A stretch of 64,000 nucleotides of DNA, from the NCBI RefSeq assembly GCF_900478135.1, contig NZ_LS483470.1, positions 2,662,501 through 2,726,500 of the forward strand, written 5' to 3'. Of this stretch, positions 7,537 to 15,820 are shown in pieces (position 1 is the stretch's first letter; every line of letters begins with the position of its first letter). The DNA comes from Leminorella richardii (GTDB taxonomy: Bacteria > Pseudomonadota > Gammaproteobacteria > Enterobacterales > Enterobacteriaceae). The notes beneath the pieces were generated by a model. The model searched no databases, was not told the origin of the DNA, and was given only the letters and a program-made list of their open reading frames with translations. Position numbers and translations under genes: made by a program.

Positions 7537-8273
7537 TGGAATACTCCAGGTAAACGGTATCCGTTATCGAACACCTCATAGGTTGTACTTACCGCCAATA
7601 TGCCTTTGGCAGCGCGGATCTTGGCTCGGTTGGCCAGAAGCGGCGTTTTAGCCGGCACCATGCCGCTCAGGCGAGCGGAGCCGATCGGGTTACTGCCGCT
7701 CACGCTCAATCCCTGCTCGTTAACCTGCAGCTCAGCGTCGCCCTGCTCGCTGGTCACGCTCAGGCCGGACGGATTCGACAGTCGCCCCGTTCTCAGAGGC
7801 TGAGCCCGACCGTAGCTCACCATCAGCGGCACGGTCTCTATCGCCGCAGGCGCGATGTCCTGCAGGATCGGCTGGCTGCCCGGAGGAACAGTTTTACCGT
7901 TAGAAAACAGCAGCGCACAGGCCGGATAGCTTTCCAGATACTGGATGTCTGTCGCCTTAGTCAAAAAGCGCACGCCTTCAATCAGATCCTGAGGTCTACC
8001 GCGAGAACTATTGCTGAGAATGCGCGACTTGATGGCAATGCGGTACTCTTCGTCCCCTCGGCTCTGGCGCGAAACGCCAACGATATAGCCGCAGCCGTCA
8101 AGCTGTTCGCCTTCTGCCGTATCGACCCAGCGCTGGTGCTTGATGGCGTTCAGATCGTCGGATAGCTCCTCCAGCGGAGTCACCATTGACTCCACCAGCC
8201 CTTTCACCTTCTCTTTATCGTGAAACTGCCCCACAAGGCGCGACAGCGCCGTTTTTCTAAAAGAAGTGGTCAT
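7533..8273 (-). CDS. Baseplate-to-fibre adaptor, DUF2612 family
   Basis: A 246-residue phage protein of the DUF2612 type, occupying the P2 gpI position between the baseplate J-like gene and the first fibre gene. N-terminal features are a helical region (KVKGLVESMVTPLEELSDDLNAI), then DTAEGEQLDGCGYIVG and YRIAIKSRILSNSSRG, motifs common in this family. It probably joins fibres to the wedge of the baseplate. It overlaps both neighbours by 4 bases, as expected in a coupled morphogenesis operon. Confidence 0.8.
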   Translation of the reverse strand: MTTSFRKTALSRLVGQFHDKEKVKGLVESMVTPLEELSDDLNAIKHQRWVDTAEGEQLDGCGYIVGVSRQSRGDEEYRIAIKSRILSNSSRGRPQDLIEGVRFLTKATDIQYLESYPACALLFSNGKTVPPGSQPILQDIAPAAIETVPLMVSYGRAQPLRTGRLSNPSGLSVTSEQGDAELQVNEQGLSVSGSNPIGSARLSGMVPAKTPLLANRAKIRAAKGILAVSTTYEVFDNGYRLPGVFQ

Positions 8274-9691
8274 AGGCCGATAACCTCCAGCCGAGCCTCG
8301 TCAAATACCGCGGTGCTGCGCTTATCAATGGCGATATTGCCTTCTCCGTAGGCCGGTAGCGCTTCTGGCGATTCGGTGACTGCAGCTTCAATAACAATCC
8401 CGGCAAGTCCGGTGGTGTTGGCGTAGATAGGCCCCAGCATGCGCTGAAGAATGATGTCTTCACCGATGCTAAGAGATTCACCGTAGCTCATCACCGCCCG
8501 CTTGATGGTGCTGATAATGTCCTGAGGCAGGGCCTCTTCATCGTACAGCCCGGTTACATGCACGCGGATCCAAGCGTATTTTTGCGTGGCGCGCGAGAAG
8601 CAAATGCGCTGGCCGTCACCGTTCTCGTCCTTCACCATAATGGAGTTAGCGCCGTAGGTTTCGATGCCCGCGGGCTTATGCGTCCACAGGGCGTCAGCGA
8701 CGCTTTGATCGCTACCGCCAACTACCAGCGCTTCAAAGGCGTGAGGTGGAATGCCGTCATCGGACGTTTGGTTAGTTCGGTTCTCAAAAATTCGCACTTC
8801 GCTAACGCCGGACACGTCCTGAATCAGCCGAGCGCGAATCGCTTTCACTGTCGCAGAGCCCAGCGACTGGCGGGACTGTTCAAATCGGGTGCGCAGCTCG
8901 GTGTCGCTCTCCCGTTCCCGCCCGGTCACGCCTTCAACCAGATTGCACACGTCCTCCCAGCCGCTGCGTGGTGTAACGATTTCGCGCAAAGCTCCCTGAG
9001 GCAATACCCGGCGCCCTTCGTTCATTGAAACAAAGCGAGCGGGCGAGCCAATGCGAACCATCTTCATCCGCTCACCAACGGACAGGGCAAACGGCGTCAC
9101 GCCGTCAGTGGCAAAGATCCTGAGGCGCCCGTCGTCTAGCTCGTAGCGCATCGCGTCGGGATTAAACTGTTGCCCTAGTCCAAATGCAATCTCTTCCAGC
9201 GTCGCGTTAGAGCCGGAAAGATAGCTAATCAGCATGCCGTTTACGTTAAGCACGTAATTCATACCGCTTTGCACGTTAACGTCTATTAACGTATCGACGG
9301 CGTTGGCTCGGCTGATAACCGCGTCCAATACGCTTTGATAACGCTGCACACCGTCAGACGCCTGCGCCCCGCTTTTCAGCAGCGTTGACTCCCTGCCATA
9401 CACCGCCGCAATCGTCCAGGTCGCTGTCGCGGTAAAGCGCGTAATACCCACGTAGGACACTGCGCCGTCCAGAGAGACGCCCTCAGCGCTGAACGGATAC
9501 ATGGCGTGATAGGTGTCCTGCGCCTGCTCATAAAGATTGGCCAGCGCCTCCGCCCAGATGCCCTCCAGCTGACCGATAACCGAATCGGGCTGTGTGTTAA
9601 TCGGGCCAAAGCGGTTGATCAACAGGCGGTCATACTCTTTTTTCAGTTCGGCCAGCCGCTTGACGGCATAGCCCTCTTTCGTTAAAGCCAT
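8270..9691 (-). CDS. Baseplate wedge protein, J/gp47 family
   Basis: A 473-residue protein of the baseplate J-like family (P2 gpJ, T4 gp6, Mu gp47). Visible signatures are the N-terminal YDRLLINRFGPINTQPDSVIGQL, GVSLDGAVSYVGITR, the central GRERESDTELRTRFEQSRQS and SVADALWTHKPAGIETYG. It forms the dimeric ring that holds the baseplate wedges and triggers sheath contraction. Overlapping stop/start junctions link it to both neighbours. Confidence 0.93.
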   Translation of the reverse strand: MALTKEGYAVKRLAELKKEYDRLLINRFGPINTQPDSVIGQLEGIWAEALANLYEQAQDTYHAMYPFSAEGVSLDGAVSYVGITRFTATATWTIAAVYGRESTLLKSGAQASDGVQRYQSVLDAVISRANAVDTLIDVNVQSGMNYVLNVNGMLISYLSGSNATLEEIAFGLGQQFNPDAMRYELDDGRLRIFATDGVTPFALSVGERMKMVRIGSPARFVSMNEGRRVLPQGALREIVTPRSGWEDVCNLVEGVTGRERESDTELRTRFEQSRQSLGSATVKAIRARLIQDVSGVSEVRIFENRTNQTSDDGIPPHAFEALVVGGSDQSVADALWTHKPAGIETYGANSIMVKDENGDGQRICFSRATQKYAWIRVHVTGLYDEEALPQDIISTIKRAVMSYGESLSIGEDIILQRMLGPIYANTTGLAGIVIEAAVTESPEALPAYGEGNIAIDKRSTAVFDEARLEVIGL

Positions 9692-10044
9692 TATTGATTA
9701 CCTTTATAGTTAATCAGCCCATAGGGCGTCTTGACGGCAAACTGCACCGTCAGGCTTCGCGTTTGCCGATCGAACTCATAGTGAAACTGGGTAATTTCCC
9801 GCACGCCGTCCACATCAAGAATGCTGGTTTTTAGCGCGGCCAGCGCGCCGTTTAGCGTGATCTGTTTACCGAGGATCTGCTGAAGGTACGGCGTGCCAAA
9901 GGCAGTGTTTAAAAACCATTCGCCGCGCCACAGCTTTAGCTTTATCCGCAGCTGTTGATGTACGCGCTCAGCGCCGTCTACCCAGCTCAGATCGTTGCGA
10001 CTCAGGTCGAGATCGCCTGAAGAATCAAGCGTTAAATCAATCAT
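9691..10044 (-). CDS. Baseplate wedge protein, gp25-like
   Basis: A 117-residue protein of the gp25/gpW lysozyme-like baseplate family. The motif RGEWFLNTAFGTPYLQQILG is characteristic, and the length is typical. gp25 proteins in contractile systems seed the sheath on the baseplate and have no lysozyme activity. It overlaps the downstream J-like gene by one base. Confidence 0.9.
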   Translation of the reverse strand: MIDLTLDSSGDLDLSRNDLSWVDGAERVHQQLRIKLKLWRGEWFLNTAFGTPYLQQILGKQITLNGALAALKTSILDVDGVREITQFHYEFDRQTRSLTVQFAVKTPYGLINYKGNQ

Positions 10045-10706
10045 TGCGCTGGCCCCGTCGATGGCCCATCGTGTTCACGATGAGTATGTTGGATAAGAGA
10101 AATACCGCTGCCCTGAACGTCGCCTGTGGCTTTAACCGTGCCGTTGATCGTGGCGCCACCGCGCCCGGACATGCCCGACTGATAGCTAAGCTGCCCTTCG
10201 GTAGTTAAAAGGCCTTTGTTCAACGTTTCGGGCGTAGTGATTTCCACACCCGCCGGCGCGTTAATCAGCAGCTTGCCGTCTTCAGTTAACGCCACGTAAG
10301 CGTCGTTGAAGTAAAGCTGCATTTGGTCGTTTTCCTCACCACGTCCGGTAGACGCCCCGAACCCGCCCACAATGCAGTAGGCATCGTTAAGGGAAAAACG
10401 CCGTTCATCATCGCTGCCGTCAACGGCCTGCTGGCAGAACACCAGCAGGCACTTGTCTCCCGGCCGCACAGGCCCTTTGACCCCAGCCGTATCGCCCGCG
10501 AAGCGCGGCCACATGACCGGGACGTTGGGGATGACGGGGTAGGCTATCTGGCTACCGTCGTTAAACCGCTTTTGTGGGATCGGTTTTACGCTAGCAATTC
10601 CCGCACTGTAGCTTTCAATAATGCCGTCAACGGCGGTATTGATTTGGCTATTCTCGGTCTGAATCAGCGATTGGAGCGCTTGGAGTAGGTTACTGTTTTC
10701 AGCCAT
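10041..10706 (-). CDS. Membrane-piercing spike, Gp138 family
   Basis: A 221-residue central spike protein. The N-terminal OB-like domain of the phi92 Gp138 type spans about residues 15-120 (ASVKPIPQKRFNDG, PNVPVMWPRFAGD, PVRPGDKCLLVFCQQ). A beta-helical stem follows, and the tip contains HTHREHDGP, the kind of His-rich end that can bind a metal ion at the apex. This is the element that punctures the target's outer membrane. It overlaps the gp25-like gene by 4 bases. Confidence 0.9.
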   Translation of the reverse strand: MAENSNLLQALQSLIQTENSQINTAVDGIIESYSAGIASVKPIPQKRFNDGSQIAYPVIPNVPVMWPRFAGDTAGVKGPVRPGDKCLLVFCQQAVDGSDDERRFSLNDAYCIVGGFGASTGRGEENDQMQLYFNDAYVALTEDGKLLINAPAGVEITTPETLNKGLLTTEGQLSYQSGMSGRGGATINGTVKATGDVQGSGISLIQHTHREHDGPSTGPAQ

Positions 10707-10715
10707 ACGTTCTCC

Positions 10716-11657
10716 TTAATCTACCGCTTTAAGCTGGCATTCCGTCAGCCATTCGCCCTGATGACTATCCCCACTGTGCGTCACGGTTTCGGCACGAAAA
10801 AACATTCTCGGCCGGCCGATATCGTCAGTATCAATCATCGGATCTAGTGAGAGGACATGGCTTTCCAGCCCCACGTAGCAGCCCGGATACAGACGAGGCT
10901 GTAGCAGGCACTTCACGTTGTAACCGTCGATTTGAAAATGTTCCCCCTCTTTTCGGCTCTCTGACAGAACCATGCCTGACGGCGGTGAACTTTCCCCCTG
11001 AGACTGCTTACGCGTAGAGTCCACCACCCGTTCTGGTACACCAATCAACCCATTGTCTGGCGTTAGAACAACGATCTCATCACCGGAGGGATTATTCCTG
11101 TCCAGTATTTGAATTTCGTTATTTTGGATGGACCAGGTCAGCCCCAGATAAAGGCACACATCATTCATTGCCGTCTCAGCCTTTCCACAGAATGAGAATC
11201 CTCGTAAATAGGCTTTATCGGTAATACTTTTAGGTAGAGGCTTAACGGGAATGGAAAATGATGCCATCACGTCATCGAGAACGCTCAGCGCCGACGTACC
11301 CGGCGAATAGCTAAGAGAAATCTTAGTGTCTCTTAATGCCAAGATGCCGTCTCGAACAGACAGCTCGGTAATAATGTCGTTACCTTCACTGACAGTCCAA
11401 GCGCTCACGACTGAGCCAGTGAAAATAGTCACAGGCCCAATATCGTGTTCATAGCCCGCCTTGAAGATCACGTTATTATTGACCCGTTCAACAACACTGC
11501 GGGTCTGTTTATTCATGTTATAGATTTTTAAATTTAGCTTATTGACTGCTTTATCATTATCTTTTTCAATTGAAAATGAAAAGCGTAAGTCGCGAATAAT
11601 AACGGCCTCACCGTTAGGCTCGCCCACGATTAATTCAGCGACACGGTTAAATAACAT
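10716..11657 (-). CDS. Baseplate hub protein (gp27/gpD-like)
   Basis: A 313-residue protein in the hub position, between the plug and spike genes. It begins with a beta-rich domain (RVAELIVGEPNGEAVIIRDLRFSFSIEKDND), has a mid-region typical of hub tail-tube-like folds (LSVRDGILALRDTKISLSYSPGTSALSVLDDVM), and ends with HQGEWLTECQLKAVD. The spike trimer would sit under it. Function is inferred from the gene order of Mu/phi92-type myoviruses and the general sequence character. Confidence 0.8.
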   Translation of the reverse strand: MLFNRVAELIVGEPNGEAVIIRDLRFSFSIEKDNDKAVNKLNLKIYNMNKQTRSVVERVNNNVIFKAGYEHDIGPVTIFTGSVVSAWTVSEGNDIITELSVRDGILALRDTKISLSYSPGTSALSVLDDVMASFSIPVKPLPKSITDKAYLRGFSFCGKAETAMNDVCLYLGLTWSIQNNEIQILDRNNPSGDEIVVLTPDNGLIGVPERVVDSTRKQSQGESSPPSGMVLSESRKEGEHFQIDGYNVKCLLQPRLYPGCYVGLESHVLSLDPMIDTDDIGRPRMFFRAETVTHSGDSHQGEWLTECQLKAVD

Positions 11658-11724
11658 ATCGCTATTCCTTACAGATAAGAAAAAAGTCAGGTGTTGTAGT
11701 TAAGTAATATAGCTAGCGTTACCG

Positions 11725-12048
11725 TTAAGAGTTGTCATTACGATAAAGCAGTAAGTGATCATTTCCCAAAGAGTCAAAGTCAGGACGCTCTTTTCCACTG
11801 TTATTATCGTAAAAAATAAAGTCCCCAGCAGGAGACTTAAGGTTATACCTTGCGATAAGCGGTATATTTTTAACAAGCTTAACGCCGCTGATAATTAACT
11901 CACGATTACGTTGGTAAACATTCATTGACCAATAGCCGTGAAGCTCATTCCAAATCACTCGTAATGAAAAGGTTTCACCATCTAGCGTGACGTCTAACCG
12001 CTGGTCTGCCTGACCCGCAATGAGAGGGATCTTGATATATTGCACCAT
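11725..12048 (-). CDS. Baseplate plug-like protein
   Basis: A 107-residue beta-rich protein (MVQYIKIPLIAGQADQRLDV, YWSMNVYQRN, LIARYNL). Small proteins of this kind are encoded between the Dit-like and hub genes in several myovirus baseplates and are described as a baseplate plug family. The position matches. I assign it by family resemblance and context, with no catalytic motif expected. Confidence 0.72.
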   Translation of the reverse strand: MVQYIKIPLIAGQADQRLDVTLDGETFSLRVIWNELHGYWSMNVYQRNRELIISGVKLVKNIPLIARYNLKSPAGDFIFYDNNSGKERPDFDSLGNDHLLLYRNDNS

Positions 12049-12066
12049 AAAGCACTCCGCTTATTT

Positions 12067-12750
12067 TTACCAACCTCGGCCAGTATCTACCGTCTGGCAG
12101 CCATTAGGACCACAGCTGCCAAAGTCATAGGTACTGCCAGCGTCAGTCTCAACGTCCTGGCTTACCGGCTCAGTGGGCACTTTTCCTCGATTTGCCTCTG
12201 GCGACGACTGCCGAGAGGTACTTTCTGACTCCGAGTTTTCCGAGCTGATACCTGCATCTTCTGAGCTCACCAGCATCGTGGACACACAGCGTACGTGAGT
12301 AAACGTCGCGTTAAACTCAATGCTCTCACCCGCTTCTGGCGATCGAGGAATACTCAGGCTAGTCAACACCATATCGGGATACACTTTATACTGGGTATAA
12401 ACCGTCATCGGTCTCTTGTCTTCCATCAGCGCATAAAGCTTGTCAAAAGCCTGCTGAACGGGAGACTCCAGACTGAGTCCGTTAGCCATTTTGTCCAAAA
12501 GCGTCCCAAGTTTTCCTCGAACAGATGCGTTGCTGATAATGCCGTTTATCTGCAGCGTATCGGGATCCCGTTGAACGTGATCGCTAACGGGCTCACCCTT
12601 TTCCACCGGATTACTGGTGGTTTGCGCTGTCCAGCTGTGGGTTTCGCTAGTGATCACTTCAAATTCCATATTGAAGAAATCACCGTCCAGAGTGACAACG
12701 CTATTTTTGTTATTCAGATACTTCGCCAAAACGCCCCATATATTTCCCAT
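12067..12750 (-). CDS. Dit-like distal tail / baseplate protein
   Basis: A 227-residue protein with a Dit-like N-terminal region (VTLDGDFFNMEFEVITSETHSW) followed by DPDTLQINGIISNASVRGK. A beta-rich core (TVYTQYKVYPDMVLTSLSIPRS, IEFNATFTHVRCVST) runs to about residue 160. The last ~60 residues are low-complexity and Ser/Glu-rich (SSENSESESTSRQSS) and probably disordered. It lies directly after the tape-measure gene, starting on the base where that gene's stop ends, as distal-tail genes normally do. Confidence 0.78.
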   Translation of the reverse strand: MGNIWGVLAKYLNNKNSVVTLDGDFFNMEFEVITSETHSWTAQTTSNPVEKGEPVSDHVQRDPDTLQINGIISNASVRGKLGTLLDKMANGLSLESPVQQAFDKLYALMEDKRPMTVYTQYKVYPDMVLTSLSIPRSPEAGESIEFNATFTHVRCVSTMLVSSEDAGISSENSESESTSRQSSPEANRGKVPTEPVSQDVETDAGSTYDFGSCGPNGCQTVDTGRGW

Positions 12751-14642
12751 CAGGTCTGCCCCCTGTTGATCTCATTAACCAACGTCTTGTTCCCTTGAGC
12801 AGCGCCTTCTTTTGCCATCTCAGCAACTTTATTAAGTAAATCCTGAGGAGAATTAGCGTTAACCTGTAAGTTGATTTGTTGGTTACTGGTAATAGATGAC
12901 TGATTAGTGGTCGTTACCGCCACGGCTTGAGTGGCAGACAGGTCAGGTAGGCCAAAGCTTCCGTCAGAAACCATTTGGCTCAGCCCTGGAGCGGGCTTCG
13001 TCAGCTGCTTATTTACATTAAGAAAACCGTCTTTAGGCGCTTTTCCAGCTTCACCACTCGATTTTTCCTCTTTTCCGCCTAAGCCAAGCCAGCTCATAAA
13101 CTTCGAACCCGCGGCAATGAACGGATCAACGATAAAATCAAAGGCACCCTTGAGCACGTTTGTAAAACCATCAAAAATGCCCATAACGCCAGAACACAAC
13201 TGTTCAAAGCCGGCCAGAATCTTCTTCGAGTCCAAGTGAAAAAGACCATCGAAAATCCCCCACGTTCCTAACACCATATCAGTGAGGCCAGAAAATATGC
13301 CCTTAATTCCATCCCACACCTGCATCAGTGAAGCTAGATAGTTTTCCCAAGGGCCAATCAGGCTGCCAATATAGGAATCTTCGCCGCTGATCCAGTGGTA
13401 GGCATCAATCAGCGCAAAAATCAGGCCAATAATTATCGTAATCGGCCAGCCTAAACCGGCAAAAGCCAGCCTTAGTGCCATAAGACCGGTTCTGACGATG
13501 CTCATTGCTGGGCCGAGTTTTCCCATAAAGGACAGCAGTACAGATATTACTGGCCACGCCTTCCCTAGCCAGGAGACGACGCTGATAATAGACAGGATTG
13601 TCTTACCGGCAAACATCGCACCGATGATGCTACCAATGGCCATCAGAGCGTTATCTACGCCGCCACACTTCACTATCAGCCAGTCAATGGACTTTTCAAC
13701 CAGATCAAACCCTTTGATAAACAGGTTAGAGACTTTGGTAATCAAACCGCTTTTGTTTTCCAAAGCGAAAAGCAGCTCGTCCCAGCGGTTGCTGACTTTG
13801 GTTACGGCGTCGTCCCACTTCATCGGTAGGCTATCGACGCCTTTTTGCAAACCGGGCGCAGCCCTCTTCAACCCCTTCTCAAGCTGAACGCCGGTAATTC
13901 TTCCCTGCTTCGCCATTTCCAAAAGCTGCTTACTTGACAACCCCATCCCACGGGCTAAGTCCCCTAACGTTTTTTCACTGAGCTTTGAAAGAAAGCCGTT
14001 CATGGCTTCAGCGTCGATCTTGCCTTTTTTGAAAGATGAAGACAGCAATGTCAGTGCCGATGCCTGTTCTTCTGTATTCCCCGTTCCCAGCCTAAGCGCG
14101 TTCGACATGGCGTTTAGTGTATCGGTCACCGCTTTGGGCGACTTAAGCAGAGACTGACTGTTTTTCGCCAGCGCCACATAGGCGTCGCCGTAAGCCTTCA
14201 TCGGCATTCGCGCCTTATTGGCCTGCTGAGTCAAATAGTAGACCCCATCGGCTGAATCACAGAAAACCTGAGGAAGCCCCTTAATTCTTTGCTGTAACGC
14301 CTGTAGATCACCTGCACTTTTTACCATCGCGGTCAAAGACAGCTTGCCGCCAAACCAACTGTTGAGCGTGGAGAATCCTTTCTGCACCTTATCTGAGGCA
14401 GCTGAGATCTTTTCCGCCCACGACTGCGTCTTTTTTTCTGATTCCTGAAGTTTGGTGTTGATTTTTCCAACGCGAACGCTAATCACGTTAACGGTATTTG
14501 ATGAAATAAGACGATTCTCGATGTTGACCTGAGAAATCTTCTGATTCACTACCGTTAATTGCTTAACGAGCGTTGAAAGCGTCACCGACAGCGAGTTGTA
14601 GATGGCGAGTTGATTTGACGATATTGTCGCCTGAGCACTCAT
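12750..14642 (-). CDS. Tape measure protein
   Basis: A 630-residue protein. The N-terminal ~90 residues are helical coiled-coil-like. Then comes a tape-measure domain (SAGDLQALQQRIKGLPQ ... NALRLGTGNTEEQASALTLLSS ... SKLSEKTLGDLARGM). A long hydrophobic stretch follows at roughly residues 330-420 (AIGSIIGAMFAGKTILSII, GWPITIIIGLIFALID). The C-terminus is polar. With the rule of thumb of about 1.5 Angstrom per residue it would set a tail of about 95 nm, in the range of R-type bacteriocins. The start codon overlaps the stop of the frameshifted chaperone product (ATGA). Confidence 0.92.
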   Translation of the reverse strand: MSAQATISSNQLAIYNSLSVTLSTLVKQLTVVNQKISQVNIENRLISSNTVNVISVRVGKINTKLQESEKKTQSWAEKISAASDKVQKGFSTLNSWFGGKLSLTAMVKSAGDLQALQQRIKGLPQVFCDSADGVYYLTQQANKARMPMKAYGDAYVALAKNSQSLLKSPKAVTDTLNAMSNALRLGTGNTEEQASALTLLSSSFKKGKIDAEAMNGFLSKLSEKTLGDLARGMGLSSKQLLEMAKQGRITGVQLEKGLKRAAPGLQKGVDSLPMKWDDAVTKVSNRWDELLFALENKSGLITKVSNLFIKGFDLVEKSIDWLIVKCGGVDNALMAIGSIIGAMFAGKTILSIISVVSWLGKAWPVISVLLSFMGKLGPAMSIVRTGLMALRLAFAGLGWPITIIIGLIFALIDAYHWISGEDSYIGSLIGPWENYLASLMQVWDGIKGIFSGLTDMVLGTWGIFDGLFHLDSKKILAGFEQLCSGVMGIFDGFTNVLKGAFDFIVDPFIAAGSKFMSWLGLGGKEEKSSGEAGKAPKDGFLNVNKQLTKPAPGLSQMVSDGSFGLPDLSATQAVAVTTTNQSSITSNQQINLQVNANSPQDLLNKVAEMAKEGAAQGNKTLVNEINRGQT

Positions 14643-15252
14643 TTACGGCTCTCCTGTTGCGCCTGAATCTGCATATCTTCACGCATATCCAAAAGCGCAT
14701 TGATTTTTAACAAATCTTCTACGCAAACTGCGCCGGATTTAACGGCCTCTAGCGTGACCAGATTGGCCATGACGGGCCGCCATATCCACAGTTCTTCTTG
14801 AAGAGAAGGACACAGTTCACCGCAGCTATCACTCTCGGCTACGGCTGCTCGACCTCGGTATCGAGGGCGCCAAAGCGGTTGCCCAACTGCTCGATAAAAG
14901 GGGCAAAGTTAAGCTTTAACACCTCCCATACCAGTAGATAAAAATCGAGCAGGTTATCGACGGTGAAGCAGAGGTTCATATCCGTCGAAGAGGCAATCTT
15001 GCGCTTGTTTTCTACCGAGTAAGTGCCTGCTGCCGCCAAAATGGGAAACAGCACCTCTTCATGGGTTTTTTCATCCAAACCGGAAAAAAGCTCAAGAATA
15101 GAAGCGGCTTGTGCGCCATTGTCCCGACCGATAAGCGCTAGCCCTGGAGCAACAATAGATTTCAGCTTCAGCAGCAGACGGCCAGCGTCAAATGCGTTCA
15201 TTTTTCCCGCAGTAAACTCACGATTCCCGATGATGAAAGTTTCAACGTGCAT
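14639..15252 (-). CDS. Tail assembly chaperone, predicted -1 frameshift product (G-T analogue)
   Basis: The -1 frame is open from about 14911 to a TGA at 14641-14639 that overlaps the tape-measure ATG. It encodes a chaperone-like tail (LWIWRPVMANLVTLEAVKSG, VEDLLKINALLDMREDM). No strong start precedes it; only a weak ATG at 14770 would give 43 residues. A heptamer of X XXY YYZ form, C CCT TTT, sits in the correct phase at 14902-14896. Slippage there would give a fusion of about 204 residues, matching lambda G/GT logic in which the extended chaperone recruits the tape measure. Confidence 0.75.
14839..15252 (-). CDS. Tail assembly chaperone (short product)
   Basis: A 137-residue protein (METFIIGNREFTAGKM-type start: MHVETFIIGNREF) between the tube and tape-measure genes, where myoviruses keep the tail assembly chaperone. 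The helical body includes FDAGRLLLKLKSIV and NLLDFYLLVWEVLKLNF. It should coat the hydrophobic tape measure until the tube polymerises. The non-shifted frame ends at TAG 14841-14839. Confidence 0.85.
   Translation of the reverse strand: MHVETFIIGNREFTAGKMNAFDAGRLLLKLKSIVAPGLALIGRDNGAQAASILELFSGLDEKTHEEVLFPILAAAGTYSVENKRKIASSTDMNLCFTVDNLLDFYLLVWEVLKLNFAPFIEQLGNRFGALDTEVEQP
14896..14902 (-). promoter_or_regulatory. Slippery heptamer for -1 frameshifting
   Basis: C CCT TTT on the minus strand, in the X XXY YYZ phase relative to the chaperone frame, about 55 bases before its stop codon and inside the window where the -1 frame is open. Confidence 0.65.
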
Positions 15253-15272
15253 TCGTTTTCTCCATAAAGAAA

Positions 15273-15288
15273 GGGGGCTAACGCCCCC
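15273..15288 (-). terminator. GC hairpin before the chaperone gene
   Basis: On the minus strand GGGGGC GTTA GCCCCC is followed by TTTCTTT, 20 bases before the chaperone start. It is a second attenuator-like hairpin after the one at 15309-15328. Confidence 0.55.
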
Positions 15289-15308
15289 GATAACAAAATT
15301 CAGATAAT

Positions 15309-15328
15309 AAAAAAGCGCCTCTTGGCGC
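15309..15328 (-). terminator. Attenuator between tube and chaperone genes
   Basis: On the minus strand GCGCC AAGA GGCGC is followed by six Ts, about 28 bases after the tube stop codon. It would let abundant sheath and tube transcripts end here while a fraction reads on into the rest of the operon. Confidence 0.7.
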
Positions 15329-15356
15329 CGTTCTCACCTACTTTTGGCTAAAAAGC

Positions 15357-15794
15357 TTAGTTTCCGCCAACAAACAGCTTGAGATCGGCACATTCAAACG
15401 TCCAGGTACGATCGCCTATCGCATCGCCAAACGCCAGTTCAGGTACTGCCTTCAGCCACGCCTGACCGGCTGAGCACAGCGTGGTGCCATTACCGTCAGT
15501 TACGCTGATAGGCAGAACCGGTGAACCGTCTTCGTTAAAGTTGTCGACATAGAAAAGTTTGGAAAGCTCATCGTTCACGCCGCTGGTTTGCAGCAGCTTG
15601 ATTTCAATAGTTCCGCTCTTGTTAGCACTGCGAACGCGCGCTACACCGCCGTCAATGCCCACTTTCGTGGTGTAAAGTTCAGCGGTACGCTTTACCGAAA
15701 TCGCGTCCCCATCGCTAAAGCCGGAAATCAATACCGGTCCAACGGTGACAAATACCTGATCGCCTTTATAAGTGCCTGTTAATTCTGCTGCCAT
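15357..15794 (-). CDS. Tail tube protein, DUF3277 family
   Basis: A 145-residue structural protein of the DUF3277 type (LTGTYKGDQVFVTVGPVLISGF ... GDAISVKRTAELYTTKVGIDGG ... GTIEIKLLQTSGVNDELSKL). Such proteins form the inner tube of Mu-like and phi92-like contractile tails. It follows the sheath gene directly, the standard sheath-tube order, and is followed by attenuator hairpins. Confidence 0.88.
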   Translation of the reverse strand: MAAELTGTYKGDQVFVTVGPVLISGFSDGDAISVKRTAELYTTKVGIDGGVARVRSANKSGTIEIKLLQTSGVNDELSKLFYVDNFNEDGSPVLPISVTDGNGTTLCSAGQAWLKAVPELAFGDAIGDRTWTFECADLKLFVGGN

Positions 15795-15820
15795 CGTAAA
15801 ATGCTCCTGTTAGCGGTTAA

